NCBI RefSeq assembly: GCF_024448165.1
Contig: NZ_JAMOLN010000023.1
Coordinates: 1 to 64,000 of the forward strand
Source of the DNA: Streptomyces longispororuber
GTDB taxonomy: Bacteria > Actinomycetota > Actinomycetes > Streptomycetales > Streptomycetaceae
Length of the DNA stretch: 64,000 nucleotides
Direction of reading: 5' to 3'
Positions within the stretch are counted from its first letter, which is position 1, and every line of letters begins with the position of its first letter. Positions 16,386 to 24,650 of the stretch are shown piece by piece. The position numbers and the translations under genes are program-made. The notes beneath the pieces were generated by a model. It was not told the DNA's origin and ran no database searches. It saw only the letters and a program-made list of their open reading frames with translations.

Positions 16386-16792
16386 CGGCGCGCCCTCTCC
16401 TTGATCTCCTCGGCATCGGCCCTGAGGCCGTCCATGGCCTCCGTGGGCAGCGGCGGCGCCGCGCGCCCCAGCTCCCGTCGCCCGGCCAGCGCCAGCACCG
16501 CCGCCACGGCGAACAGCACGCCCGCGACGATCAGCGCGCCCGCCCAGACGGGCAGGACCAGCGACAGCGCGGCGGTGCCGGCCGCGGCGAGCACCATGAA
16601 CCCCACGTACGCGGTGGCCCCGGCGGCGCCGAGCAGCCCGCCGCCGCGTCCGGCCCGCCGCCCCTTCTCGCTCAACTCCCAGCGGGCGAGCGCCATTTCG
16701 TGTCGTACGAGCGTGGAGAGCTGTTCGGTCGCCCGCTCGACGAGTTCGCCGACGGAGCGTCGCTCCGCAGGCCGATCGGTGGTCCCGGTCAC
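16382..16792 (-). CDS. Phage holin-like (DUF1469/Phage_holin_3_6) protein
   Basis: A 136-residue protein with the family's N-terminal helix SVGELVERATEQLSTLVRHE, then ALARWELSEKGRRAGRGGGL and two adjacent membrane spans (GFMVLAAAGTAALSLVL and AGALIVAGVLFAVAAVLAL). Despite the family name these chromosomal copies are not thought to be phage genes. GTG 16792 has an AAGGAGG eight bases upstream, which rules out the longer frames. It is the first gene of the DUF3618/DUF4235 set. Confidence 0.82.
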   Translation of the reverse strand: MTGTTDRPAERRSVGELVERATEQLSTLVRHEMALARWELSEKGRRAGRGGGLLGAAGATAYVGFMVLAAAGTAALSLVLPVWAGALIVAGVLFAVAAVLALAGRRELGRAAPPLPTEAMDGLRADAEEIKERARR

Positions 16793-16861
16793 CGTGTCCC
16801 GCCTCCTTCCGTGCGTGGACACGGCGGGTACCCGGAGGCGGGCACACCATCCCTTCCCGCC

Positions 16862-16891
16862 CGGCCCGGTCCTGCTGGTCCTGCCGGGCCG
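16862..16891 (-). terminator. Terminator-like hairpin after the Cys-rich gene
   Basis: CGGCCCGG (16862-16869) and CCGGGCCG (16884-16891) pair over 8 bp around a 14-base loop, one base beyond the stop of the gene at 16893 on the minus strand. It separates that unit from the holin-like set downstream. Confidence 0.45.
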
Positions 16892-16892
16892 C

Positions 16893-17576
16893 TCAGCGCT
16901 CCCCGGGCTCAGGACCGGCGCCGCCCATCGCCTCGCCGAGCCGCGCCAACTGCCCCTGGAACCAGTCGAGCCGGGCCTGCAGCAGCGCCGCCTCCGCGAC
17001 CAGCTCCGGCATGCCGGGCGCCGCACCGGTCAGCCGGGCACCCGGGGCCGCCACCACCCGAAGGCCCTCCCCGGCGAGCCGCGCGAACGCGTCGAGGGTC
17101 CAGCGGGCACGCCCGCCCACGCACCCGGCGCACGCCGCCTCCAGGACGCGCCGCCCGTCCCGGCCCCAGCCCGCGTCGGCGAGCACACCGGCCGCGGCAC
17201 CGCACGGGCACGGCGCCACGGTCATGGTGCGCACGCGCTGCCGCTGGTAGCGGAAGCCGTGCTCGAAGCGAATGTAGGAGCCGAGCACGGAGACCTGGAG
17301 CAGCACCGCCCTGCGGTACTGCTCGCTCACCAACAGGCCCTCGGCGACCGCGCGTTCGTGCACGCAGTGGAATCCGCAGTCGCAGCGCCGGTGCGGGGCG
17401 CGGTGCCGCCGCCCGTAGACGCAGCGCGCCTCGTCGAGCACCCGGTAGGGCGCGGCGGCACCGAGCGAGACGCCCAGGAAACCGGCGCGCCCACCGTCCG
17501 CGTCGATCACGGGGTGGGCGATCTTGTGACCGGTGGGCGGCTCCTCCGGGCGTTCCTCCGGGAGCCGCAGCCTCAT
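16893..17576 (-). CDS. Cysteine-rich hypothetical protein
   Basis: A 227-residue soluble protein with several paired cysteines: RRCDCGFHCVHE, APCPCGAAAG and AACAGCVGGRARW, plus scattered histidines. Such CxC/CxxC pairs suggest zinc binding, perhaps two sites. The N-terminus is acidic and proline-rich. ATG 17576 overlaps the stop of the 50-residue gene by ATGA, so translation is coupled to it. I do not recognise the family. Confidence 0.72.
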   Translation of the reverse strand: MRLRLPEERPEEPPTGHKIAHPVIDADGGRAGFLGVSLGAAAPYRVLDEARCVYGRRHRAPHRRCDCGFHCVHERAVAEGLLVSEQYRRAVLLQVSVLGSYIRFEHGFRYQRQRVRTMTVAPCPCGAAAGVLADAGWGRDGRRVLEAACAGCVGGRARWTLDAFARLAGEGLRVVAAPGARLTGAAPGMPELVAEAALLQARLDWFQGQLARLGEAMGGAGPEPGER

Positions 17577-17725
17577 CGGGCGGCCGGGACCTCGACGGGT
17601 TCCGGTGTCGCGTCGACGGCGTCGTCGAGCGTCAACTCCCGCTCGGGCGCGGTCGCTTCGGGCTGCGCGGTGTCCCGCGGGGCCTCTTCGGCGATCCCGG
17701 TGGCGAGTGCTTTGCCGAGCCTCAT
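17573..17725 (-). CDS. Small 50-residue ORF linking two neighbours
   Basis: The ORF begins MRLGKALATGIAEEAPRDT and ends EPVEVPAAR. It has a strong ribosome site (GGGGAGG four bases from the ATG at 17725). Its start overlaps the stop of the upstream membrane-protein gene and its stop overlaps the start of the downstream Cys-rich gene, both as ATGA, which strongly supports expression. The peptide is acidic after the first 12 residues and has no membrane segment. No similarity recognised. Confidence 0.68.
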   Translation of the reverse strand: MRLGKALATGIAEEAPRDTAQPEATAPERELTLDDAVDATPEPVEVPAAR

Positions 17726-18012
17726 GGTGCCTCCCCTGAACGGCCTTCGGCGGCCCGGTCGCCGGCCACCGGCCTCTCATGGTGACGCACCCCGGACGAT
17801 TTGGCACCAGTGCCCGCCGCGTCGTGCAGGAGGAGCGCGTACTGGTCGGCCACCACCGCCTCCGCGACGGCGACCGCCCGCTCCCCCGCCAGACGTATCC
17901 CGGCCTGCGAGTACGGCGGCGGCGACGGACGCCGCTGCCGCCACCAGGCGGCACCCGCCGCATAGATCCCACTCGCGCACATCAGCACGGGCATGGCCAG
18001 GGCCATCACCAC
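17722..18012 (-). CDS. Small single-pass membrane protein
   Basis: A 96-residue protein with an N-terminal hydrophobic helix, MALAMPVLMCASGIYAAGAAWW, followed by RQRRP, so it is probably anchored with the C-terminus inside. The rest carries a helix AGERAVAVAEAVVADQYALLLHD in part and a basic tail. I set the start at GTG 18012, which has GAGG eight bases before; a GTG at 18030 is possible but its ribosome site is too close. First gene of a three-gene overlapping unit. Function unknown. Confidence 0.68.
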   Translation of the reverse strand: MVMALAMPVLMCASGIYAAGAAWWRQRRPSPPPYSQAGIRLAGERAVAVAEAVVADQYALLLHDAAGTGAKSSGVRHHERPVAGDRAAEGRSGEAP

Positions 18013-18227
18013 GTCTTGCACCTCGAACACCTCTGAACCGGCCGAGCAACACGTTCTGTGCAGTTCATCGGATTGCGGACGAGTGTCCTGAAGACCCCCT
18101 CTCGGCCAAAAGTCACCGAGAACGACCGAAAGGAGCTCCCCGCCACCCGTAACCTTCAGCAGCGCTCCGCTCCACCTCGTAGCAGATTTAAGTGGAGCTT
18201 CACCGTCGGGCGGCCGAGACTACCCCC

Positions 18228-19109
18228 ATGAACGAGACCCGCCCCGCCCCCTTCGGCCGCGCGCTGTGCGCGATGGTCACGCCCTTCACCGACACCGGCG
18301 CGCTCGACCTGGACGCCGCGCAGCGGCTGGCCGAGCGGCTCGTCTCCCAGGGCTGCGAGGGGCTCGTGCTGTCCGGCACGACCGGCGAGTCCCCGACCAC
18401 GTCCGACGACGAGAAGACGGATCTGGTGCGGGCGGTGCGCGCGGCCGTCGGCGACCGGACCCCGGTGGTCGCGGGCATCGGCACCGCCGACACCCGGCAC
18501 ACCGTCGAGCTGGCCCGCCGGGCCCAACAGGCGGGTGCGGACGGCCTGTTGGCGGTCACCCCGTACTACAGCCGCCCGCCGCAGGACGCCGTCGAGGCAC
18601 ACTTCCGGGACCTCGCCGACGCCACGGACCTGCCGGTGATGCTCTACGACATCCCGGGCCGCACCGGCACCCGGATCGAACCGGAGACGATGATCCGGCT
18701 GGCCGGGCACCCCCGGATCGTGGCGGTGAAGGACTGCGCGTACGACCTGCTCGGTACGCAGAGGGTCATGGCGGCGACGGATCTCGCGTACTACACGGGG
18801 TGCGACGAGTACGTGCTGGCGCTGTACGCGCTCGGCGGCGCCGGGTACGTCTCGACGGTGGCGAACGTGGTGCCCGCCGCCTTCCGCGCGATCGTGGACG
18901 CGTACGACGCGGGTGACACGGCGGAGGCCGCCCGCCGCCAGCAACTCACCGTGCCGCTCACGGAGTTGATGATGAACTCGGGCCTGCCGGGATCGGTCAC
19001 CGTCAAGGCGCTCCTCGGCGGCGCGGTCCGCCCGCCGCTGCGGCCCGCCGGCCGGGAGGCGGCCGACGGGCTGCGGGCGGCGTACGACAGGCTGGTCAGC
19101 GCGTCGTGA
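18228..19109 (+). CDS. dapA: 4-hydroxy-tetrahydrodipicolinate synthase family protein (DapA paralogue)
   Basis: A 293-residue TIM-barrel aldolase. Family marks: SGTTGESPTTS (pyruvate-carboxylate and Thr of the triad), YYSRPPQ, MLYDIPGRTG (catalytic Tyr) and VAVKDCAYD (Schiff-base Lys). DapA condenses pyruvate with aspartate semialdehyde in the diaminopimelate and lysine pathway. Streptomyces genomes carry more than one dapA-like gene, so this may be a second isozyme or act on another aldehyde. An inverted repeat GCTCCAC-N16-GTGGAGC lies at 18169-18198. Its 3' end overlaps the convergent propeller gene by 14 bases. Confidence 0.87.
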   Translation: MNETRPAPFGRALCAMVTPFTDTGALDLDAAQRLAERLVSQGCEGLVLSGTTGESPTTSDDEKTDLVRAVRAAVGDRTPVVAGIGTADTRHTVELARRAQQAGADGLLAVTPYYSRPPQDAVEAHFRDLADATDLPVMLYDIPGRTGTRIEPETMIRLAGHPRIVAVKDCAYDLLGTQRVMAATDLAYYTGCDEYVLALYALGGAGYVSTVANVVPAAFRAIVDAYDAGDTAEAARRQQLTVPLTELMMNSGLPGSVTVKALLGGAVRPPLRPAGREAADGLRAAYDRLVSAS

Positions 19110-20328
19110 ACTCCGGGCTCCAGCGCCCGGGGTAGGCGGCCGACGCCTTGCGGAAGTCGCTGAGCGGGACGACCTTGTGCGTGCCGAGGGTGACCAGGAG
19201 CAGTTGGTTGCGGAACTCCCCCTTGCCGTCGCACTTCTTGGGGTCGCAGCCCCAGGCGATGACCCGCTTGTCGTCCGCCCAGCCGAGAATCTGCTGGGCG
19301 GGCAGCTTGTCGGTGCGCTCGCCGGTGACGGCGTCGTTCACGGCGACGGCGATCTCCTTCCCCTTGCCCGCGAAGTCACCGGCGACGAGCTTCCCGTTCG
19401 GCGACAGGCTCGCCGCGCCGATCCACCCGAGCAGGTGGCGGAGGTTGGCGGGCGTGGCGACCTCCTTGCCCGCCAGGTCGTAGTACTTCAAGGTGCTGTC
19501 GTTGTCGAAGCCGCCTTCGGTGAACACGCCGACCAGCTTCCCGTCGGGCGAGAAGTACGCGTCCTCGCGGGCGTTGCCGAAGGCCTCCTCGTTGGACGGC
19601 GCGGCGAACCAGGTGCCCTTGCCGCTCTTCACGTCGATCACCGAGTAGCCGGTGCGGGTCGAGGGACCGGAGCCCGGGTACGTCTTCTTGCCGTCGCTGA
19701 CCTTGTTCTCCTTGTGCAGGCGGTCAGGGTCCTTCTTGTACGTCGTCGCGACGAGTTTGCTGCCGTCCGGCGAGAACTCGACCCCGGCGGCCCCCCGCGC
19801 CACCGGGATCCAGCGCGTCACCTTGTTGGTGGCGAGGTCGAGCAGTCCGATCCGCCTGGCGGGCAGATCCTTCTCCAGGACGGCGGCCGTCCGCAGCCCG
19901 GGGGCCACGTCCAGCCAGGCCCACCCCGCGGCCTTCCGGTACGTCTTGGTCGTCGGGTCGAGCACCCCGTACGTCCGCACCATCTCGCCGTCGCCGTCCT
20001 TGAACACGACCTGCTTGGTCGTGGAGAACGAGGCGAGCGCCGTCCGTCCGGCCGCGATGACGTCCTTGGGCGGCGACTGGTCGGGGTGCGCGATGACGTC
20101 CGCGGTGCCGGTCACGCCCGCGGGCCGCACGTCCTCGCCGCCCCCGATCTGCGGCACCACCAGCGCCCCGGCGACCACCGCGGCGGCCGCGACCGCCGCG
20201 CCGGCGACCGTGCGCCCGCGCCGCTTCCTGCGCACCCCGAGCACCCGGTCGGCGAAGTCCGCGGGTGCGGGCCCCACGCCGTCCGCCTGCTCGCGCAGCG
20301 CATCCTTGAGCATGTCGTCGACGTTCAC
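19096..20328 (-). CDS. Membrane-anchored beta-propeller protein, partner of an ECF sigma factor
   Basis: A 410-residue protein. The N-terminal 40 residues are cytoplasmic (MLKDALREQADGVGPAPADFADRV in part), then one membrane span (VAGAAVAAAAVVAGALVVP) and an outside domain with WD40/TolB-like repeats such as GVEFSPDGSKLVATTY, DAYFSPDGKLVGVF and ASLSPNGKLVAGD. GTG 20328 follows GGAGG and overlaps the sigma factor stop by GTGA. The layout, short cytoplasmic part, single span and external sensor-like domain, is what an anti-sigma-type or signal partner would have, but no zinc anti-sigma motif is visible, so that role is an inference. Confidence 0.8.
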   Translation of the reverse strand: MNVDDMLKDALREQADGVGPAPADFADRVLGVRRKRRGRTVAGAAVAAAAVVAGALVVPQIGGGEDVRPAGVTGTADVIAHPDQSPPKDVIAAGRTALASFSTTKQVVFKDGDGEMVRTYGVLDPTTKTYRKAAGWAWLDVAPGLRTAAVLEKDLPARRIGLLDLATNKVTRWIPVARGAAGVEFSPDGSKLVATTYKKDPDRLHKENKVSDGKKTYPGSGPSTRTGYSVIDVKSGKGTWFAAPSNEEAFGNAREDAYFSPDGKLVGVFTEGGFDNDSTLKYYDLAGKEVATPANLRHLLGWIGAASLSPNGKLVAGDFAGKGKEIAVAVNDAVTGERTDKLPAQQILGWADDKRVIAWGCDPKKCDGKGEFRNQLLLVTLGTHKVVPLSDFRKASAAYPGRWSPEFTTR

Positions 20329-20900
20329 GGGCGCACCTCCACAGGGGCGTAGTCGCGGGACGGGGGCTGCTCGGCGTCGGCCCGGCCGAGCGAGGCCAGT
20401 TCGGGTGCCAGGCCGCGGAGCCTGACGAGGGAGCGCTGCGTCGTGGAGCGCACGGTGCCGACCGAGATGCCGAGGACCCGGGCGACGTCGCCCTCGGGCA
20501 GGTCCTCGAAGTAGCGCAGCACGAGCACGGTGCGCTGGCGCGGGGTGAGCCGGGCCAGCGCGGTGCGCATGACGACGCGCAGCTCCGCGGCGGAGGTCCC
20601 GCCGTCCCCGGCGGCGCCGTCCGGCACCTCCCCGTAACTCACCTCGCGGCGCGGCCACTTGAGCCGCCATCTGCTGACCTGCTGGCGGTACAGGACCTGG
20701 CGCACGTACGCCTCGGGGTCGTCCACCCGGCTCCACCGTCCGGCGACCTTGATCAGCGCGTTCTGCAGCAGGTCCTCCCCGGCGTGCCGGTCGCCGCCGC
20801 TGAGCAGGACCGCCGTCTTCAGCAGCGCCGACGAGCGGCTCGCCACGAACTCCCGGAAACCTTCCGCACTCTCACCGCGCTGTTCCCGTACGGCATCCAT
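20325..20900 (-). CDS. SigE family ECF RNA polymerase sigma factor
   Basis: A 191-residue sigma factor. Region 2 starts FREFVASRSSALLKTAVLLSGG, with DLLQNALIKVAGRW; region 4 has LTPRQRTVLVLRYFEDLPEG and the helix-turn-helix VARVLGISVGTVRSTTQRSL. This is the actinobacterial SigE-family group (not the envelope-stress SigE itself). I used ATG 20900; a GTG at 20912 is an alternative. Its stop overlaps the propeller gene start, so they form an operon. Target promoters unknown. Confidence 0.88.
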   Translation of the reverse strand: MDAVREQRGESAEGFREFVASRSSALLKTAVLLSGGDRHAGEDLLQNALIKVAGRWSRVDDPEAYVRQVLYRQQVSRWRLKWPRREVSYGEVPDGAAGDGGTSAAELRVVMRTALARLTPRQRTVLVLRYFEDLPEGDVARVLGISVGTVRSTTQRSLVRLRGLAPELASLGRADAEQPPSRDYAPVEVRP

Positions 20901-21009
20901 CGTCACCTTCACTTTCCCCACCCTTGTGATGCTCTCTGTCTGTGATGACGAGTCCGGACCGCCCTCGCTATGCCACCCCCCGGAAAGTTTCTTCGCGCAC
21001 GACGCACGA

Positions 21010-21039
21010 CGGCCCGCGCCGGGATCCCGGCGCGGGCCG
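21010..21039 (-). terminator. Terminator after dapD
   Basis: A 30-base perfect palindrome with a GATC centre, 20 bases after the dapD stop. It would fold to a very stable hairpin and also insulates the sigma factor gene downstream. Confidence 0.75.
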
Positions 21040-21058
21040 CTGTGCCGACCTGTGAGGG

Positions 21059-22045
21059 TCAGTTGTGGCTGTGCAGGACCTCGTTCAGGCCGCCCCACAC
21101 CGCGTTGTTCGGGCGGGCCTCGACGGTGCCCGTCACCGAGTTGCGGCGGAAGAGGATGTTCGAGGCGCCGGAGAGATCGCGGGCCTTGACGATCTCGCCG
21201 TCGGGCATGGTCACGCGCGTGCCGGCGGTGACGTACAGGCCCGCCTCGACGACGCACTCGTCGCCGAGCGCGATGCCGACGCCCGCCTCGGCGCCGACCA
21301 GGCAGCGCTCGCCGATGACGATGCGGACGTTGCCGCCGCCGGACAGGGTGCCCATGGTGGAGGCGCCGCCGCCGATGTCCGAGCCGTCGCCGACGACGAC
21401 GCCCGCGGAGATGCGGCCCTCCACCATCGACGTGCCGAGCGTGCCCGCGTTGAAGTTCACGAAGCCCTCGTGCATGACCGTGGTGCCCTCGGCGAGGTGC
21501 GCGCCGAGGCGGACACGGTCGGCGTCGGCGATGCGCACGCCCTTGGGGGCGACGTAGTCGGTCATGCGCGGGAACTTGTCGATCGAGGTGACCTGGAGGT
21601 GCAGGCCCTCGGCGCGGGCGTTCAGGCGGACCGTCTCGACGGCGTCGACGGCGACCGGGCCGAGCGAGGTCCAGGCGACGTTGGCGAGCAGCCCGAACAG
21701 GCCGTCCAGATTCTGGCCGTGCGGCTTGACCAGGCGGTGGCTGAGCAGGTGCAGCCGCAGGTACGCGTCGTGCGCGTCGAGCGGCTTGTCGTCGAGGGAG
21801 GCGATGACCGTGCGGACCGCCACGATCTCCACGCCGCGCCGGGCGTCGGGGCCGATCGCCTTCGCGGCGCCGGCGCCGAGCAGCTCGACGGCCTTCTCGG
21901 CGGAGAGCTTCTCGGTACCGGCCGGGCCGGGCTCGTCCTGGAGGACGGGGGCGGGGAACCAGGTGTCGAGAACGGTGCCGTCGGTGGTGACGGTGGCGAG
22001 GCCGGCGGCGACGGCGCCGGTGGAGCGAGTAGCAGTGTCGGTCAT
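21059..22045 (-). CDS. dapD: 2,3,4,5-tetrahydropyridine-2,6-dicarboxylate N-succinyltransferase
   Basis: A 328-residue DapD of the actinobacterial type. The C-terminal half is a left-handed beta-helix with hexapeptide repeats, e.g. [33 protein letters not shown] and [20 protein letters not shown]. The enzyme moves succinyl from succinyl-CoA to tetrahydrodipicolinate in the diaminopimelate/lysine pathway; it works as a trimer in the cytoplasm. It is a single gene with its own terminator. A dapA paralogue lies 2 kb away, separated by an ECF sigma unit. Confidence 0.95.
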   Translation of the reverse strand: MTDTATRSTGAVAAGLATVTTDGTVLDTWFPAPVLQDEPGPAGTEKLSAEKAVELLGAGAAKAIGPDARRGVEIVAVRTVIASLDDKPLDAHDAYLRLHLLSHRLVKPHGQNLDGLFGLLANVAWTSLGPVAVDAVETVRLNARAEGLHLQVTSIDKFPRMTDYVAPKGVRIADADRVRLGAHLAEGTTVMHEGFVNFNAGTLGTSMVEGRISAGVVVGDGSDIGGGASTMGTLSGGGNVRIVIGERCLVGAEAGVGIALGDECVVEAGLYVTAGTRVTMPDGEIVKARDLSGASNILFRRNSVTGTVEARPNNAVWGGLNEVLHSHN

Positions 22046-22085
22046 GGGGCCAACCTAATCGGCGCGGGCCCGATCGGGCGAACCC

Positions 22086-22123
22086 GCGGGGGCGGCGTCT
22101 CAGGTGCCGGGCGCCGCCCCCGC
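22086..22123 (-). terminator. Terminator after the CU044_5270-type gene
   Basis: GCGGGGGCGGCG (22086-22097) and CGCCGCCCCCGC (22112-22123) form a perfect 12-bp stem with a 14-base loop, 6 bases beyond the stop on the minus strand. Confidence 0.7.
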
Positions 22124-22129
22124 CCGGGG

Positions 22130-23107
22130 TCAGGGCCGCTGTCCCCGCCGGTCGACGACGCCGGAGGCGAGGTCCGCCCCCTGGTAGATGATCTCGCCCG
22201 CCTTCCGCGGCCGGGGCGGGCTGTCCCCCGGGAACTTCTCGGAGAAGTCACCGGTCACCACCCAGCGGTCGCCGAGGACCCGGTAGGTGCGCGGGTCGAT
22301 GAGGATCTCGGTGCGGGTGGGGTTCTTGCCGGTGTCGTCGAGCCCGACGGCGAGGGCGTCACGGCCCGCCAGGTCCCGTACGAGACGGTCCTGGACCTGG
22401 ATGCCGGGGATCGTGGCCATCGCCCGGTACAGCTTGGCGAGCGCCTCCGGCGGCATGGGGTCGGCGCCGAGGATCACCTTCAGGGACCGGAAGCCGTGCT
22501 GCGCGGCGGTCTCGGGGTACTTCTTGTCGGTCGGGTAGAAGGCGCGGACCTTCTTGAGGACGGCGGCCGGGTCGTCGGGCAGCGAGGTCAGCAGGCGGAA
22601 CTGTTCGCGGGGCGAGTGGTCGTCGCCCTCCCGGCCGTTCTCGAAGCGCGGATCGGCGTACTTCTTCCAGGACTCGTTCGTCTGCGGCTTCGGCGAGGGT
22701 GCGGACGAACTGCGCGGCCAGCCGCCGTCGTTCCCGAACATGCTCTTGCCGTAGATCCACTGGCCGTCGCGCGGCGCCGGCACCGGCCGGCCCCGCTCGA
22801 CGGTGTCCGCGGCCCTGGCGAGGATCTCCGCCGGAGTGCCGGTGACGGTGCGCGTCGCGGCGGGGGCGGTGCGCTGGGTGTCGCTCGGGCCGTCCCCGCC
22901 GAGGCCGGTCGCGAGCACGGTGGCCGCGACGGCGACGGCGACGGCGCCGACCGCCGCGAGCCGCCAGTCGGTGCGCAGCCGGCGTGCGCGGCCGCCGCCG
23001 GTGGCCGCCGCGGTCAGCCGGGCGCGGCCCGGGGCGAGCCGGGCCCGGTCGGCGACGGGCGCGTCGTCGCGGAACTCCCGCACCTCGTTCATCTCGTCCA
23101 CGCTCAC
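22130..23107 (-). CDS. CU044_5270 family membrane protein, partner of an ECF sigma factor
   Basis: A 325-residue protein: a basic cytoplasmic N-terminus, one membrane span near residues 48-66 (LAAVGAVAVAVAATVLATGL), then an outside domain with TPAEILARAADTVERG, GQWIYGKSMF and RTEILIDPRTYRVLGDRW. This matches the CU044_5270 family, typically encoded directly after an ECF sigma gene in actinobacteria. GTG 23107 overlaps the sigma stop (GTGA). The likely job is sensing or sigma control from the membrane, not shown directly. Confidence 0.82.
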   Translation of the reverse strand: MSVDEMNEVREFRDDAPVADRARLAPGRARLTAAATGGGRARRLRTDWRLAAVGAVAVAVAATVLATGLGGDGPSDTQRTAPAATRTVTGTPAEILARAADTVERGRPVPAPRDGQWIYGKSMFGNDGGWPRSSSAPSPKPQTNESWKKYADPRFENGREGDDHSPREQFRLLTSLPDDPAAVLKKVRAFYPTDKKYPETAAQHGFRSLKVILGADPMPPEALAKLYRAMATIPGIQVQDRLVRDLAGRDALAVGLDDTGKNPTRTEILIDPRTYRVLGDRWVVTGDFSEKFPGDSPPRPRKAGEIIYQGADLASGVVDRRGQRP

Positions 23108-23706
23108 GGCCGGACCACCTCCGCCACATCCACGTCGGTCACGAACGCCGGGTCGGCCCCCAGCGCGGCCCGCACCTTGCGGCGGGCCCGGTTCAGCCGG
23201 GACCGGACGGTCCCGACGGGTATGCCGAGCGCCTCGGCGACGTCCTGGTACGTGAGGTCGGCCCAGGCCACGAGCAGCAGCACGTGCCGGTCGGCGGCGG
23301 ACAGCGCGGCGAGTGCGTCGGCGAGCGGCCCCTGGGCGGCGATCCGGTTCTCGGTGTCCTCGACCCAGGTGGCGGCGACGGGGTCGTGCCCGGTGCGCGC
23401 GAGGGCCCGCAGGGCCCGTACCTCGGTGCGCCGCTGCTTGCCGATCAGGTGCGCCGCGATCCCGTACAGCCAGGGCCGGGCACTGGCCCGCGCCGTGTCG
23501 TACCGCCCCCGCACCCGGAACGCCGTCAGGAACGTGTCGGCGGTGATGTCGTCCGCCGCGTGCTCGCCGAGCCGCCGGGCCGCGTAGCGGTGGATGTCGG
23601 CGGCGTACCGGTCGTAGAGCCGGGCGAAGACCTCGGGCTGTTCCAGGGAGTGCGCGATGACGCGGCTGTCGCTGCCGTCGGGATCGTGCGGTGGTGGTCC
23701 GCTCAC
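23104..23706 (-). CDS. ECF RNA polymerase sigma factor
   Basis: A 200-residue sigma factor. Region 2: EVFARLYDRYAADIHRYAARR, then DDITADTFLTAFRVRGRYD; region 4: LSAADRHVLLLVAWADLTYQ and the helix-turn-helix DVAEALGIPVGTVRSRLNRAR. GTG 23706 has GGAGG five bases upstream. Coupled by a 4-base overlap to the membrane protein gene. It is the second sigma/membrane-protein pair in 5 kb, of a different subfamily from the one at 20325. Confidence 0.88.
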   Translation of the reverse strand: MSGPPPHDPDGSDSRVIAHSLEQPEVFARLYDRYAADIHRYAARRLGEHAADDITADTFLTAFRVRGRYDTARASARPWLYGIAAHLIGKQRRTEVRALRALARTGHDPVAATWVEDTENRIAAQGPLADALAALSAADRHVLLLVAWADLTYQDVAEALGIPVGTVRSRLNRARRKVRAALGADPAFVTDVDVAEVVRP

Positions 23707-23792
23707 AGGTCCTCCGTACGCGGGGCGGGGTCGAGCATGTCACCCTCTGTTCCCCACAGCCCGCACAAAGGTTCACGGTCCCGGGCGGCCCG

Positions 23793-24329
23793 TCAGGGAA
23801 TGAGCCGCGCCAGCATCTCCCGCGCGTAGTCCGCGTCGTACTCCCCGCCCGTCAGCAGCACCTGCAGCGAGATCCCGTCCATCAGCGCGACCAGGGCGCG
23901 GGCCGTGACGGGGTCGGTGCGGTCCTCGATGGCGTCGGCCAGTTCCCGGCACCACTCGGCGGCGACGGGGCGCAGCGCGGGCCGGCGCAGGGCGGCCAGG
24001 TACAGCTCGTACTCCAGCTCCACGCCGACCCGGTCGCCGGCCAGCCATTCGCCGAGGAGTCCGGCGAGTTCGCCGGCGAGGTCGACGGCCGGGTCCTGGA
24101 AGGCGCCGCGCGCGGCGACGACCTTGGCGAACCCTTCGTTGGCCTGGCGCAGCGCGGCGACCATCAGCTCGTCGAGGGTCTTGAAGTGGTACGTCGTCGA
24201 GCCGAGCGGCACGTCGGCCTCGGCCGCGGCGGTGCGGTGGCTGAGGCCTCCGATGCCCTTCGAGCCGACGACGCGGATGGCGGCGTCGATGATCCGCTGG
24301 CGCCGCTCGGGGTCGTAGCGCCGCGCCAT
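23793..24329 (-). CDS. TetR family transcriptional regulator
   Basis: A 178-residue TetR protein with the DNA-binding domain at residues 9-50: RQRIIDAAIRVVGSKGIGGLS, HRTAAAEADVPLGSTTYHFK. Its ATG overlaps the stop of the SMR transporter gene (TGATG), so the pump and its regulator are co-transcribed. A 36-bp near-perfect palindrome spans the promoter of the pair and is the probable operator, giving simple autorepression relieved by a drug ligand. Confidence 0.88.
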   Translation of the reverse strand: MARRYDPERRQRIIDAAIRVVGSKGIGGLSHRTAAAEADVPLGSTTYHFKTLDELMVAALRQANEGFAKVVAARGAFQDPAVDLAGELAGLLGEWLAGDRVGVELEYELYLAALRRPALRPVAAEWCRELADAIEDRTDPVTARALVALMDGISLQVLLTGGEYDADYAREMLARLIP

Positions 24330-24649
24330 CAGTGGGCCCCGCCGAGGTTCAGGAGCACGACCCCGCCGATGACGAGGCAGATGCCCGCGACCTTGGCCGC
24401 GGTCAGCCCCTCACCGAGGAAGACCATGCCGATCGCGGCGATGACGGCGGTGCCGACACCGGCCCATATCGCGTACGCGGTACCGATCTGCACGGTCTTC
24501 AGCGTCTGGGCGAGCAGTGCGAACGCGATCACGTATCCGGTGACCGTGACCAGCGAGGGCCACAGCCTGCTGAACCCCTCGCTGTACTTCATGGCCGTGG
24601 TGGCGGCCACTTCGGCGGCGATGGCGCCGGCCAGCAGAACGTATCCCAT
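24329..24649 (-). CDS. SMR family multidrug efflux protein
   Basis: A 106-residue, four-helix small multidrug resistance protein: MGYVLLAGAIAAEVAATTAM carries the conserved membrane-embedded Glu (E13), followed by TAYAIWAGVGTA and IGMVFLGEGLTAAKV. These EmrE-like dimers export cationic drugs or guanidinium with proton exchange. There is no ribosome site before ATG 24649, but a good -10 (TACACT) ends 7 bases upstream, so the mRNA is probably leaderless. A longer start (24670 or 24679) would lie inside the operator palindrome. Confidence 0.88.
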   Translation of the reverse strand: MGYVLLAGAIAAEVAATTAMKYSEGFSRLWPSLVTVTGYVIAFALLAQTLKTVQIGTAYAIWAGVGTAVIAAIGMVFLGEGLTAAKVAGICLVIGGVVLLNLGGAH

Positions 24650-24650
24650 G

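Noticed and set aside
16382..16792. Prophage remnant because of the holin-like gene
   Set aside because: No other phage genes are near; this family is chromosomal and occurs with DUF3618/DUF4235 genes in actinobacteria.
21065..23587. Open frame of 840 codons on the plus strand
   Set aside because: Crosses dapD, a membrane-protein gene and a sigma gene on the other strand; no ribosome site or domain.
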